DNA of 64,000 nt from Pseudoxanthomonas sp. J35 (GTDB lineage Bacteria; Pseudomonadota; Gammaproteobacteria; Xanthomonadales; Xanthomonadaceae), in assembly GCF_000513995.1 (NCBI RefSeq), contig NZ_AZVB01000002.1:62001-126000 (forward strand), read 5' to 3'. A model generated the notes under the pieces. The model searched no databases, was not told the origin of the DNA, and was given only the letters and a program-made list of their open reading frames with translations. This document shows, piece by piece, positions 29,953 through 40,413 of the stretch. Made by a program: the position numbers and the translations under genes. Numbering within the stretch: the first letter of the stretch is position 1; each line of letters begins with the position of its first letter.

Positions 29953-30683
29953 CCGGCCACCTCCTCGTGCGTGGCCTCGTGCAGCTGGCCGTCGCGCATC
30001 ACGCAGATGCGGTCGGCGTGGCGCGCCACATGGGCGTCATGGGTGATCAGGACCACGGTGTGGCCTTCGTCGCGCAGGCGCTTGAAGAGGGCCAGGATCT
30101 CCTCGCCGGTACGGCTGTCCAGCGCGCCGGTCGGTTCGTCGGCGAGCAGCACCGGCGGGTTGTTGATCAGCGCGCGGGCAATGGCCACGCGCTGCTGCTG
30201 GCCGCCGGACAGCTCGTTGGGACGATGGCCGACGCGCTGGCCCAGGCCTACCGCCTCCAGCGCGGCGCGGGCGCGGTCGCGGCGCTCGGCCGGCGGGATC
30301 CGCGCGTAACCCAGCGGCATGGCCACGTTCTCCAGCGCGCTCATGCGCGGCAGCAGGTGGAAGCCCTGGAACACGAAGCCGATCTTCTCGCGGCGCAGGG
30401 TGGCCAGCTCCTCTGCGTCCAGGGTCGACACGTCGACCCCGTCGCACAGGTAGCGGCCGCCGCTGGGCGTGTCCAGGCAGCCGATCAGGTTCATCAGCGT
30501 CGACTTGCCCGAACCGGACGGGCCCATGATCGCGATGAACTCGCCCGGCATCACCTTCAGGTCGACGTCGCTCAGCGCCACCACCTCCGCTTCGGTGCCC
30601 GGCGAATAGACCTTGCGCAGGTCGTGGGTCTCGATCACCGGCATCAGCGCGGGGCTGAACGCCGTCGCTGCGGCCGCGCTCAT
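29949..30683 (-). CDS. MacB-type ABC transporter ATP-binding protein
   Basis: 244 aa. Walker A GPSGSGKST, Q-loop VFQGFHLLPRMSALENV, signature LSGGQQQRVAIARAL, Walker B VLLADEPTGALD, H-loop ITHD. Close to the LolD/MacB ATPase group. Its ATG overlaps the adaptor stop and its stop overlaps the permease start, so adaptor, ATPase and permease are translationally coupled. Confidence 0.93.
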   Translation of the reverse strand: MSAAAATAFSPALMPVIETHDLRKVYSPGTEAEVVALSDVDLKVMPGEFIAIMGPSGSGKSTLMNLIGCLDTPSGGRYLCDGVDVSTLDAEELATLRREKIGFVFQGFHLLPRMSALENVAMPLGYARIPPAERRDRARAALEAVGLGQRVGHRPNELSGGQQQRVAIARALINNPPVLLADEPTGALDSRTGEEILALFKRLRDEGHTVVLITHDAHVARHADRICVMRDGQLHEATHEEVAG

Positions 30684-32224
30684 CGCGAAGCCGCCCGCTC
30701 GCCGGTCACCAGCACGTCGCCTTCCTTGATGTTGCCGGCGATTTCGGTGCTGCTGCCGTCGCTGGCGCCGACCCGGACCATGACCGGCACCGGCTTGGCA
30801 CCCTCCAGGCGGTACACGGTGACCCGACGCGCGCCGGCGAGGTTCGCCAGTTCGCGCTCCACGGCCTGGCGCTGTTCGTCGTCCAGGGTGGCGAAGAAAC
30901 CGGCGAAGCTCTGCTGGAAGCGCTCCATCATCCGCTGGCGCATCTGCCCGCTGGCACCGGCCTGGCCCTGGCCCTGGCCAGAACGCATGACCATCATGCC
31001 GCCCGCCGGACCGCCGGCGCCGGCACCGGCGCGCTGCGCGTTCTGCATCGCCGCTTCCATCGCCTTGCGCATCTCCTCCTGGCGCTGGCGCGCGGCGGCC
31101 AGGTCGGCCTCGAAGGCCGAGCGCTGCGCCGGGGTCAGTTCCATGGCGCCGACGAAGGCGGCCAGGTCGTCGAGCATGCCGGCGCCGCCACGCGGGCCGG
31201 GCGCCGGTGCCGGCGCGGCCGTCGCGTCGGACGGCTTGAAGCGCAGCGCGGCGTTGGACACCTTCAGCACGTCGTCACGGCGGCTGACCTCGATCTCGGC
31301 GTTGACGGTCAGACCCGGCAGCAGGGTGCCGTCGCTGTTGTCCACGCTCACCACCACCGGGTAGGTCACCACGTTGTTGCTGGTGGTCGCCGCCAGGCGC
31401 ACCTGCTGCACCTCGCCGCGGAACTGGCGGTCCGGGAAGGCGTCGACGGTGAAGCTCACGCGCTGGCCCGGCTTGACCTGGCCGATGTCGGCCTCGTCGA
31501 CCGACAGCTCGATCTTCATCTTCGACAGGTCTTCGGCGATGGTGAACAGCTCCGGCGCCTGCAGGCTGGCGGCCACGGTCTGGCCCGGTTCGATGCTGCG
31601 GGTCAGGACCACGCCGTTGACCGGCGAGCGGATCACGGTGCGCTCGAGGTTGACCCGGGTGGTCTCGGTCGAAGCCGTCTGCTGGCGGATCTGCGCCTGC
31701 GCGGAGTTCACCTGGGCACGGGCCTGGTCCAGCGCGGCCCTGGCCAGGTCGATGTCGGCCCGCGCGATCAGCTGACGGTCGACCAGGGCAGCCTTGCGCT
31801 GGTAGTCGGCCTCGGCGTTGGCCAGGGTCGCCTGGGCCTGGCGCAGGCTGGCCTGGGCGCTGGCGATCTGGGCGTTGCCCTGCTCGATCTGCGTCTGGTA
31901 GGTCTTCGGGTCGATCCGGGCCAGGACCTGGCCTTCGGTCACCCGGTCGTTGAAGTCGGCCAGCACTTCCAGCACCTGGCCAGAGATCTGGCTGCCGACA
32001 GTGACGGTCGAGGTCGCGCTGAGCGTGCCGGTGGAGGAGATCGCCACGCGGATGTTGCCGCGTTCCACCGGCGTGGTGCGGAACGCGCCCTCGTCGGCGG
32101 CGCCGCGATGGCCCTTCCAGTACCAGAAGCCGGCCCCGGCCAGGGCAAGCACGGCAACGACGATGCCGGTGCGGAACAGCGTTGAACGGGAGCGGGAGAC
32201 CTGGTTGCGGGAGGGACGGCTCAT
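30680..32224 (-). CDS. MacA-type periplasmic adaptor with LTxxQ-type insertion
   Basis: 514 aa. N-terminal anchor (about 18-36), lipoyl half-motifs and a long alpha-hairpin (about 60-210, QIEQGNAQIASAQASLRQAQ), beta-barrel (about 230-330) and a final membrane-proximal domain. Between barrel and last domain lies an insertion of about 115 residues (345-462). It has two LTxxQ-like helices, LTPAQRSAFEADLAAAR (about 363) and LDDEQRQAVERELA (about 447), joined by Met/Gly/Gln-rich sequence. MacA of E. coli (371 aa) has no such part. The ATG at 32224 is preferred over a GTG at 32251; neither has a good ribosome site. It links the inner-membrane pump to an outer-membrane channel encoded elsewhere. Confidence 0.9.
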   Translation of the reverse strand: MSRPSRNQVSRSRSTLFRTGIVVAVLALAGAGFWYWKGHRGAADEGAFRTTPVERGNIRVAISSTGTLSATSTVTVGSQISGQVLEVLADFNDRVTEGQVLARIDPKTYQTQIEQGNAQIASAQASLRQAQATLANAEADYQRKAALVDRQLIARADIDLARAALDQARAQVNSAQAQIRQQTASTETTRVNLERTVIRSPVNGVVLTRSIEPGQTVAASLQAPELFTIAEDLSKMKIELSVDEADIGQVKPGQRVSFTVDAFPDRQFRGEVQQVRLAATTSNNVVTYPVVVSVDNSDGTLLPGLTVNAEIEVSRRDDVLKVSNAALRFKPSDATAAPAPAPGPRGGAGMLDDLAAFVGAMELTPAQRSAFEADLAAARQRQEEMRKAMEAAMQNAQRAGAGAGGPAGGMMVMRSGQGQGQAGASGQMRQRMMERFQQSFAGFFATLDDEQRQAVERELANLAGARRVTVYRLEGAKPVPVMVRVGASDGSSTEIAGNIKEGDVLVTGERAASR

Positions 32225-32304
32225 GCGCGCGGGGAAGTCTGATGGACGCACACTCTAACGCCCGGGTGGGCGCGCGGTTGACAGCCGCGGCCGGAGCGCG
32301 GCGT

Positions 32305-33597
32305 TCAGGCCAGCTGCCCGCCTTCGCGGTCGAAGCGGATGACCGCGCGGGTGCCGGTGTCCAGGGTGCTGTCCAGCGATACGGTCCAGCCGAAGCGCTC
32401 GCACAGCCGGCGCACGATCGACAGGCCCAGGCCGCTGCCGGTCGGCCGTTCCGGCGCGGCGCGGTAGAACGGCTCGAAGGCCCGCGCCAGCGCCTCCGGC
32501 GCCATGCCGATGCCGGTATCGGCCACGACCACGCCGTCCTCCTCGATGGTGACCTCGATGCGGCCGCGGTCGGTATAGCTGCAGGCGTTGCGCAGCAGGT
32601 TGCCGACCACCACGTGCAGCACCCGCGGCGGCGCGTACAGGCGCGGCCGCGCGACGCAGTGGACCAGCAGTTCGACCGGCTTGTCACCGAGCAGGTCGCG
32701 CGCCGTGCCGGCTTCCTCCTGGACCACCTCGCACACGTCGAACCACTCGCTCTGCGGCTCGATCTCCGATTCGCGCGCCAGGATCAGGAAGGCGTCGATC
32801 ACCGCCTCCATGTCGCGGCCGGAACGCTGGATCCGGTGCAGGCTGCGGACCACGCGCGGCGCCAGACCTTCCTCCTCCAGGGCCATGTCGCTGGCCACCC
32901 GGATCACGGTCAGGGGCGTGCGCAGCTCGTGGCTGGCGTCGCGGGTGAAGTTGCGCTCGCGCTCCAGGTGCGCCTCGACCCGGCCGCCGAGCGTGTGCAG
33001 CGCGCGCGCCAGCTGTCGGGCCTCGCCTTCCATGTCCGGCGGCAGGCGTTCCGGCGCCAGCGCGGCGATGTCCGGATGGCGCGGATCCCAGCGCGACACC
33101 AGCCGCGCCAGCCAGGCCACCGGCGAGACCATCCGTTTCGAGGCCTTGTAGGTGAGCCAGGTCGCGCCATAGATCGCGAACAGGGCCAGCATCGCCGGCA
33201 GCACCGCGAACCACAGCGCCACCCGCGTCGCCTGCTCGCGCAGGTAGACCAGGTAGAGGGTGCCGGCATCCTGGCGGTCGACCCAGACCAGCTGGCCGTC
33301 GTCGACCAGGTCGTGGAAGCCCGGCGCCAGCGGCCGCAGGTTGGCCGGCAGCGACAGGTTCGAATACCCGGCCTCGACCAGGTAGCCGCGAAGGGCGTGG
33401 TTGTTCGGTGGCGGCTGCGCCGGCGACGCCGCGTACAGTTCCCAGAAGTGTGCCGCCTCGTCATTCAGGGTGGCCTGGATGAAGCTGTACTTGAACAGCG
33501 CGGTGACGACGTAGAACGCCAGCAGGATCGCCAGGCTGGCCAGCACCATTTGCACGATGAAGGCGATCCGGATCTTGCGTGGCAGGCCGTGGGGCAT
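32305..33597 (-). CDS. Sensor histidine kinase
   Basis: 430 aa. Two membrane helices (about 12-35 and 128-150) flank a periplasmic domain of about 90 residues. HisKA contains DASHELRTPLTVIR with the phosphoacceptor His; HATPase has NLLRNACSYT (N box), DTGIGM and GSGLGLSIV. Partner of the response regulator 121 bases upstream on the same strand. The next gene is the MacA-type adaptor (gap about 80 bases), so the system probably controls, or senses substrates of, that exporter. The signal is unknown. Confidence 0.92.
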   Translation of the reverse strand: MPHGLPRKIRIAFIVQMVLASLAILLAFYVVTALFKYSFIQATLNDEAAHFWELYAASPAQPPPNNHALRGYLVEAGYSNLSLPANLRPLAPGFHDLVDDGQLVWVDRQDAGTLYLVYLREQATRVALWFAVLPAMLALFAIYGATWLTYKASKRMVSPVAWLARLVSRWDPRHPDIAALAPERLPPDMEGEARQLARALHTLGGRVEAHLERERNFTRDASHELRTPLTVIRVASDMALEEEGLAPRVVRSLHRIQRSGRDMEAVIDAFLILARESEIEPQSEWFDVCEVVQEEAGTARDLLGDKPVELLVHCVARPRLYAPPRVLHVVVGNLLRNACSYTDRGRIEVTIEEDGVVVADTGIGMAPEALARAFEPFYRAAPERPTGSGLGLSIVRRLCERFGWTVSLDSTLDTGTRAVIRFDREGGQLA

Positions 33598-33718
33598 CGG
33601 GGTACTTCTGCTGCGAGGCAGCCGAGTCTAGTCAGGACCGGATCGCGCCGGCGTGAGCAGACGCCCGGTCCGCGGACCCGGCGGCAACGCATTCCCCCCT
33701 CCTCATGGCCCCGCCTCC

Positions 33719-34438
33719 TCAGTTCGCGGCCACCGGCTGGGCGATGTCGGCGACGCGGTAGCCGGCGCTTTGCACGGTGTGCAGCAGCGGGCGGTCGAAC
33801 GGCTTGTCGATCACCTTGCGCAGGTTGTACAGGTGGCTGCGCAGGGTGTCCGAATCCGGCAGGCTGTTGCCCCAGATCTCGCGCTCGATCTCCTGGCGGC
33901 TGACCACCCGCGGCGACTCGCGCATCAGGATGGTGAGCAGCTTCAGGCCGATCGGCGACAGCTGCAGCTCGACGTCGCCGCGGGTCACGCGCATGCTCAC
34001 CGGGTCCAGCACCAGGTCGGCCACGGTCAGCACTTCCGAACCCACCTGGCGGCGCTCGCGGCGGATCAGGGCGCGCAGGCGCGCTTCCAGTTCCTGGATC
34101 GCGAAGGGCTTGGTCAGGTAGTCGTCGGCGCCGTGGCTCAGGCCCGTAAGCTTGTCGTCCAGCGTGTCGCGGGCGGTGAGCATCAGCACCGGGGTGGACT
34201 TGCGCGCATCGCTGCGCAGGCGGCGGCAGACCTCGATGCCGTCCAGGCGCGGCAGCATGAGGTCCAGCACGACCGCGTCGTAACTGTTTTCGGCGGCGAG
34301 CCGGTACCCGTCGAGTCCATCGGCGGCGTAGTCGACCTCGAAGCCGCGGCTTTCCAGGTACTCGCCGATCATTTCCGAGATGTTGCGGTTGTCCTCGACG
34401 ACCAGTACCAGTCCCGAGGTCTCTTTGCCCTGACGCAT
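33719..34438 (-). CDS. OmpR/PhoB-family response regulator
   Basis: 239 aa. Receiver domain with VVEDN acidic pair, phosphoacceptor in VVLDLMLPRLDG, conserved Thr in MLTARDT and Lys in LTKPF. The C-terminal winged helix is typical of OmpR-type regulators (VSRQEIEREIWGNSLPDSDTLRSHLYNLRKVID). First gene of a unit running into the histidine kinase and the Mac-type exporter. The 121-base gap before the kinase holds no gene. Confidence 0.93.
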   Translation of the reverse strand: MRQGKETSGLVLVVEDNRNISEMIGEYLESRGFEVDYAADGLDGYRLAAENSYDAVVLDLMLPRLDGIEVCRRLRSDARKSTPVLMLTARDTLDDKLTGLSHGADDYLTKPFAIQELEARLRALIRRERRQVGSEVLTVADLVLDPVSMRVTRGDVELQLSPIGLKLLTILMRESPRVVSRQEIEREIWGNSLPDSDTLRSHLYNLRKVIDKPFDRPLLHTVQSAGYRVADIAQPVAAN

Positions 34439-34527
34439 GTGGACGGCTCCGTGGTTTCAGCTTTGTGAAAAATGCCCAAGCGGCAGTGGAAAAGGCGTGA
34501 AGGCGATCGCGGACCGGCCCGCCCCGG

Positions 34528-35205
34528 CTACTGGGCGGCCCCGGACGGCGCCTGGAGCAGGGGTTCCAGCGCCGGCCAGACATTGTCCAGCAGCCGAGAC
34601 TGCGCAGAGGCGGTGGGATGGATGCCGTCGCCCTGCATCAGTCCCGGCTGCAGGGCCACCCCCTCCAGCAGGAACGGGACCAGGCCGGCATCGTGGGCCT
34701 GGGCGAGTTCGGCATACGTACGGCGGATGCGCTCGCGGTAGGCCGGGCCGTAGTTCGGGGGGACGTCGATCCCCAGCAGCAGGACCCGCGCGCCGGCGCC
34801 GTCGGCCAGGACGATCATCTTCTCGAGGTTGGCGTGCAGCTGCGCCGGCGGCAGGCCGCGCAGGGCGTCGTTGCCGCCCAGTTCGATCACCAGCACCGAA
34901 GGCCGGTGCTTGCGCAGCAGTTCGGGCAGGCGCGCCAGGGCGCCAGCGGTGGTCTCGCCGCTGATGCTGGCGTTGACCACGGCCGGCGGGCGCGGCCGCT
35001 CCCTGGCCAGCCGCCGCTCGAGCAGGCTGACCCAGCCCGATCCGGCCGGTATGTTGTGTTCGGCACTGAGGCTGTCGCCCAGCACCAGGATCGGACCTGC
35101 GCCCGCACTTCCGGCAGGACGACCTCCGGCACAGGCCAGCGCCGGCGCCAGCAGCAATGCTGCCAGGGCCAGCAGACCCACGATCCTCGCCCACGTCCGC
35201 ACCAT
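34528..35205 (-). CDS. tesA: Arylesterase / lysophospholipase, SGNH family
   Basis: 225 aa. Signal peptide (about 1-25). SGNH blocks: GDSLSAEHNIP (Ser), GETTAG (Gly), GGNDALRG (Asn), DGIHPTASAQ (Asp, His). Periplasmic esterase/thioesterase like E. coli TesA (208 aa). The ATG at 35205 has GGGAGG seven bases upstream. Divergent from the ybbA-like gene, as in E. coli, with only 13 bases between the two start codons. Confidence 0.93.
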   Translation of the reverse strand: MVRTWARIVGLLALAALLLAPALACAGGRPAGSAGAGPILVLGDSLSAEHNIPAGSGWVSLLERRLARERPRPPAVVNASISGETTAGALARLPELLRKHRPSVLVIELGGNDALRGLPPAQLHANLEKMIVLADGAGARVLLLGIDVPPNYGPAYRERIRRTYAELAQAHDAGLVPFLLEGVALQPGLMQGDGIHPTASAQSRLLDNVWPALEPLLQAPSGAAQ

Positions 35206-35218
35206 CCTGGAGCCTCCC

Positions 35219-35931
<713 letters not shown>

Positions 35932-35935
<4 letters not shown>

Positions 35936-38415
35936 ACGTGCTGCGCCATGCCACGCGCTCGCTGCGCCGCGAGTTCTTCGCTGGCGACCTGCTGACCGTG
36001 GTCGCCGCGCTGGTGCTGGGCGTGGCGGCGATGACCGCGGTCGGCACCCTGGTCGACCGGGTCAACCTGGCCCTGGCCTCCAGCGCCGCCGAGGTGATCG
36101 GCGGCGACCTCGGCGTGCGCGGGCGCGAGGACCCGCCGGAGCACTTCGCCGAGGAAGCGCGCCGCCGCGGCCTGCGCAGCGCGCGCATCGTCGCCTTCCC
36201 CAGCGTGCTGTTCCATGGCGAGGCCAGCCAGATGGCCACGGTGAAAGGCGTCGACGACGGTTATCCGCTGCGCGGGGAACTGCGCGTGGCCCGCGACGCC
36301 ACCGGCCTCGATGCCGGCCCCGCCGGCGCGCCGGCGCGTGGCGAGGCGTATGCCGATCCGCGCCTGCTGGATGCGCTGGGCGTGCGCATCGGCGACGACG
36401 TCGAGTTCGGCAGCGGCCAGCTGCGCATCGCCGGCGTGCTGCTGGCCGAACCGGATGCCTCCGGCGAGCTGCTGCAGATGGCGCCGCCGCTGCTGGTCCA
36501 TCGCGAGGACGTCGACCGCCATGGCCTGCTCGGCCCGGGCAGCCGCGCTTCGTTCCGGCTGATGTTCGCCGGCGACGCCGATCGCATCGCCGGGTTCGGC
36601 GACTGGCTGCGCCCCCAGCTCGACGGCGCCACCCGCCTGGTCACCCTGGAGGACGCGCGCCGCGGCCTGCGCGATTCCTTCGACCGCGCCGGCCGCTTCC
36701 TGGCGCTGTCGGCGCTGCTGGCCGTGCTGCTGGCCGGCGTGGCCACCGCGCTCGCCGCGAACCGTTTCGCCCTGCGCCGGATCGACACGGTGGCGGTGCT
36801 GCGCTGCCTGGGCGCGCGCCAGCGCGACATCCTTTCCGCGCTGGCGCTGCAACTGCTGCTGCTCGCGATCCCGGCCTGCGTGCTGGGGATCGGCGTCGGC
36901 ATGCTGGCGCAGCTGGCCCTGGTCGAGGCGCTGGGCGGGCTGATCCCGGGCCGCCTGCCGCTGCCCCAGGCCACGCCGGTGCTCAGCGGCGCCGGCATCG
37001 GCCTGCTGCTCCTGCTTGGTTTCGGCCTGCCGCCATTGCTGCGCCTGCGTGGGGTGCCGCCGATGCGCGTGCTCAACCGCAGCTTCGCCGCGCTGCCGCC
37101 GGTCTCCCTGCTGGCCTACGTGGCCGCGCTGGGCGCGACCCTGGCGCTGGCCGTGTACGTGACCGGCGACCTGCGCCTGGCGCTGTGGGTGCTTGGCGGA
37201 CTGGCCGTGCTCGCGCTGCTGGCGGCGATCGTCGGCGCCAGCCTGCTGTGGCTGTTGCGGCGCGTGCAGGGCCGGCTGCGCGGCCCATGGAAGCTCGGCC
37301 TGGCCGCACTGACCCGGCGCCGCGGCCTGGCCGTGGTGCAGCTGGTCGGCCTGTCGCTGTCGCTGTGCGCCCTGCTCCTGCTGGCGGTGATCGGCCCCGG
37401 CCTGCTCGGGCAGTGGCGCGACCGCCTGCCGCCGGACACGCCCAACCACTTCCTGCTCAACGTGCAGCGCGACCAGGCCGATGCGGTCACCGCCGCGCTG
37501 CGCGGCCTGGGCGTGGCCGACCCGGACCTGCAGCCGTTCGCCACCGGCCGGCTGCTCGCGATCAACGGCCAGGCGCCGAAGCAGGCGCAGGCCGGCGACG
37601 AGGCCGAGGACGACAGCAACCGCCCGGTCAACTTCTCCTGGCGCAGCACCTTCCCGCCGGCGAACGCGCTGGTCGCCGGCCGCTTCTGGGAGCCCGGCAG
37701 CGTCGAGGCCGAGGCCTCGGTCGAGGAAGGCTGGGCGCGGCGCTACGGCGTGGGCCTGGGCGACACCCTGACCCTGCGCCTGGGCGAGGAGGAACGCAGC
37801 TTCACCGTCACCAGCCTGCGCAAGGCCGACTGGGATTCGTTCCGGGTCAACTTCTTCCTGCTGCTCAACCCGGGGGCGGTCGGCGACGCGCCGCACGGGC
37901 TGATCTCCAGCTTCCACCTGCCGTCCGGCGGCACCTCCGCGCTGGCGCCGCTGTCGCGCCAGTTCCCCAACGTCTCGGTGCTGGAGATCGAGGCGATCCT
38001 GCAGCGGGTGCGCGAGGTGATCGAGCGGGTCTCGCAGGCGGTGCAGCTGGTGATGGGCTTCAGCCTGGCGGCCGGCGTACTGGTCCTGCTGGCGGCACTG
38101 CAGGCCACCGCCGCCGAGCGCCGCTACGACAGCGCGGTGCTGCGCACGCTCGGCGCGCGCCACGGCCAGCTGCGCGGCGCGGTGCTGGTGGAGTTCGGCG
38201 CGCTGGGCCTGCTGGCCGCGCTGCTGGCGGTGGGCGCGGCGGCGGTGATCGGCACGCTGCTCTCGCGGCAGCTGTTCGAGCTGGCGCTGTCGCCGCCCTG
38301 GCCGGCGCTGCTGTCCGGCGGCGCCCTCGGCGTGGCGCTGAGCCTGCTGGCCGGCTGGACCGGCACCCGCCGGATCCTGCGCACGCCGCCGGCCCTGGCC
38401 CTGCGCCAGGGCTGA
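35932..38415 (+). CDS. ybbP: YbbP-type FtsX-family permease
   Basis: 827 aa. Ten or so membrane segments in two FtsX units (for example about 20-45, 255-285, 305-335, 350-375, 395-415, 420-445, 700-730, 750-780, 785-810) with two periplasmic domains. YbbAP is a type VII-like ABC system near lipid/envelope hydrolases; its substrate is not established. Length and order agree with E. coli YbbP (804 aa). Confidence 0.92.
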
Positions 38416-38441
38416 CCCGCGCGGGCCGGGGAGCGCTGGCT

Positions 38442-38447
38442 TATGCT
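38442..38447 (+). promoter_or_regulatory. -10 element TATGCT before the DUF486 gene
   Basis: TATGCT 29 bases before the ATG at 38477, in a 61-base gap after ybbP. No clear -35. Confidence 0.35.
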
Positions 38448-38476
38448 GCGCGCTCCCTTGCCTGCGCATCGTCGCC

Positions 38477-38851
38477 ATGCCCGCCCTGCCCCTGCACAGC
38501 TACATCGTCCCGGTCCTGTTGCTGCTGGCCAGCAACGTGTTCATGACCTTCGCCTGGTACGGCCACCTCAAGTACAAGAGCGCGCCGCTGTTCATGGCCA
38601 TCGTGGTCAGCTGGGGCATCGCCTTCTTCGAGTACAGCCTGATGGTGCCGGCCAACCGCATGGGCAGCGCGGTGTACTCGGTGGTCCAGCTCAAGACCCT
38701 CCAGGAGATCATCACCCTGGTGGTGTTCGCCGGATTCTCGGCCTGGTACCTGGGCCAGCCGCTGAAGTGGAACCACTACGCCGCCTTCGCCCTGATCGTG
38801 GGCGCGGCGTTCCTGATGTTCTACGAGGGCCCCTCGCCGCTGCCACGCTGA
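38477..38851 (+). CDS. DMT-superfamily small membrane protein (DUF486)
   Basis: 124 aa, four hydrophobic segments. Family features FMTFAWYGHLK, SWGIAFFEYSLMVPANR and VQLKTLQEIITLVVF are present. Function not established; resembles half-size drug/metabolite transporters that work as dimers. Single gene, convergent with the DUF962 gene (13 bp between stops). Confidence 0.9.
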   Translation: MPALPLHSYIVPVLLLLASNVFMTFAWYGHLKYKSAPLFMAIVVSWGIAFFEYSLMVPANRMGSAVYSVVQLKTLQEIITLVVFAGFSAWYLGQPLKWNHYAAFALIVGAAFLMFYEGPSPLPR

Positions 38852-38864
38852 GCGCGCGGCGGCG

Positions 38865-39167
38865 TCAGAACGGGATTTTACCGGCGAGGATGTCCTTGAA
38901 CATCACCCAGTCGCCGGCGAAGGAATAGAACGGGTGGCGGAAGGTCGCCGGCCGGTTCTTCTCGAAGAAGAAGTGCCCGACCCAGGCGAAGCCGTAGCCG
39001 CAGAACAGCGCGGCCAGCAGCCACCACGCGTTGCGGTCGACGATCGCCACCGCCACCAGCGCCAGCACGCCGCAGCTGCCGATGAAGTGCAGGCGGCGCG
39101 AGGTGCGGTTGCTGTGTTCGGACAGGTAGAACGGGTAGAACTCGCGGAAGCTGGCGAAGCGGGCCAT
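38865..39167 (-). CDS. DUF962 / Mpo1-like membrane protein
   Basis: 100 aa. Two hydrophobic segments and conserved histidines: FYPFYLSEHSNRTSRRLHFIGS and GYGFAWVGHFFFEKNRPATFRHPFYS. The yeast member Mpo1 is an Fe-dependent dioxygenase of 2-hydroxy fatty acids, using such His residues; the bacterial role is unproven. Downstream of the ynfA-like gene by 25 bp, possibly in its operon. Confidence 0.88.
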   Translation of the reverse strand: MARFASFREFYPFYLSEHSNRTSRRLHFIGSCGVLALVAVAIVDRNAWWLLAALFCGYGFAWVGHFFFEKNRPATFRHPFYSFAGDWVMFKDILAGKIPF

Positions 39168-39192
39168 CGCATCCTCCTCCCGGTGGCGCGGC

Positions 39193-39516
39193 TCACCCCT
39201 GCCGCGGCGCGAACATGATGACCGCCATGCCGGCCAGGCACAACGCCGCCCCGAGCAGGTCCCAGCGGGTCGGCCTCACCCCGTCCACCGCCCACAGCCA
39301 CACCAGGGCGAAGCTGACGTAGACCCCGCCGTAGGCCGCATACACGCGGCCGGTCGCGGTCGGGTGCAGGCTCAGCAGCCAGGCGAACAGGGCCAGGCTG
39401 GCGGCGGCCGGCAGCAGCAGCCAGGCGCTGCCGCCGTTGCGCAGCCACGACCACACCAGCCAGCAGCCGCCGATCTCGGCCAGCGCGGTCAGGGCGAACA
39501 GCAGGAAGGTCGCCAC
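39193..39516 (-). CDS. YnfA/UPF0060 family membrane protein
   Basis: 107 aa, four hydrophobic helices. [18 protein letters not shown] and [24 protein letters not shown] are family hallmarks, with [15 protein letters not shown] at the end. Small-multidrug-resistance-like fold, function uncertain. GTG start 4 bp after the mazG stop; no separate ribosome site, so probably read through from mazG. Confidence 0.9.
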   Translation of the reverse strand: MATFLLFALTALAEIGGCWLVWSWLRNGGSAWLLLPAAASLALFAWLLSLHPTATGRVYAAYGGVYVSFALVWLWAVDGVRPTRWDLLGAALCLAGMAVIMFAPRQG

Positions 39517-39520
39517 CGGC

Positions 39521-40339
39521 TCAGTCCGGCTGGCCGCGTTCGCGCCGCTTGGCGCGCTCCCAGTACCCTTCCTGCGCGGCCAGGTCGAGCGTCGGCAACG
39601 GCGTGCCATCGGCCTCGGCCAGCTGTTCCATCGCGCGGAAGCGGCGCTCGAACTTGAGGTTGGCCCGGCGCAGCGCGGCGCCGACGTCGACCCTGGCGTG
39701 CCGCGCCAGGTTGGCGGCGACGAACAGCAGGTCGCCGATCTCGTCCTCGAGGCGCTCGCGGTTGGCCGCCACGTCGCCACGGGCGAACTCGGCGCGCACT
39801 TCCTCGATCTCCTCGTGCAGCTTGGCGATCACCGGCTCCGGGCCCGGCCAGTCGAAGCCGGCGCGCGCGGCGCGCGACTGCAGCTTCACCGCGCGCTGCC
39901 ATTCCGGCAGGCCGCGGGAAATGCCGGCCAGCGCCGAGGTGTCGGCCTCGCCGGCAGCCTCGCGCTCGGCGCGCTTGATCTGCTCCCAGTTGAGCGTCTG
40001 CTCCTCGGCATCGGCGAAGCTGGCGTCGCCGAACACGTGCGGGTGCCGGCGCACCATCTTCTCCGAGATCGCCTCGGCCACGTCGTCGAAGCCGAACGCG
40101 CCCTGCTCGCGCGCCATCTGCGCATGGAACACCACCTGCAGCAGCAGGTCGCCCAGTTCGTCCTTCAGCGCGCGCAGGTCGCCGCGGTCGATCGCGTCGG
40201 CGACCTCGTAGGCCTCCTCGATCGTGTACGGGGCGATCGTGGAGAAGTCCTGCTCCAGGTCCCACGGGCAGCCGCCGTCCGGATCGCGCAGCTTCGCCAT
40301 GATCCGGAGCAGGCGGTCGATCGGGCGTTCGGGTTGCAT
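39521..40339 (-). CDS. mazG: Nucleoside triphosphate pyrophosphohydrolase MazG
   Basis: 272 aa, close to E. coli MazG (263). Two MazG domains: the first with CPWDLEQDF and [11 protein letters not shown] plus [11 protein letters not shown]; the second with [12 protein letters not shown] and [11 protein letters not shown]. The EExxE/ExxD metal sites are intact in both. Removes non-canonical or excess NTPs and can dampen the stringent response. Start at [11 protein letters not shown]. It is followed by ynfA and lies downstream of nudE-cysQ, so several nucleotide-hydrolysing enzymes sit together. Confidence 0.94.
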   Translation of the reverse strand: MQPERPIDRLLRIMAKLRDPDGGCPWDLEQDFSTIAPYTIEEAYEVADAIDRGDLRALKDELGDLLLQVVFHAQMAREQGAFGFDDVAEAISEKMVRRHPHVFGDASFADAEEQTLNWEQIKRAEREAAGEADTSALAGISRGLPEWQRAVKLQSRAARAGFDWPGPEPVIAKLHEEIEEVRAEFARGDVAANRERLEDEIGDLLFVAANLARHARVDVGAALRRANLKFERRFRAMEQLAEADGTPLPTLDLAAQEGYWERAKRRERGQPD

Positions 40340-40413
40340 GCGGTCGGGCTCCAGCTTGGGGGTGGCGCCACGCGTCGCCGCCGCGCGCCCGTGGTCGACG
40401 GGCGGCGCCGCGG

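Noticed and set aside
33598-33718. A possible small gene or terminator between response regulator and kinase
   Set aside because: No frame with a ribosome site and no stem followed by T residues.
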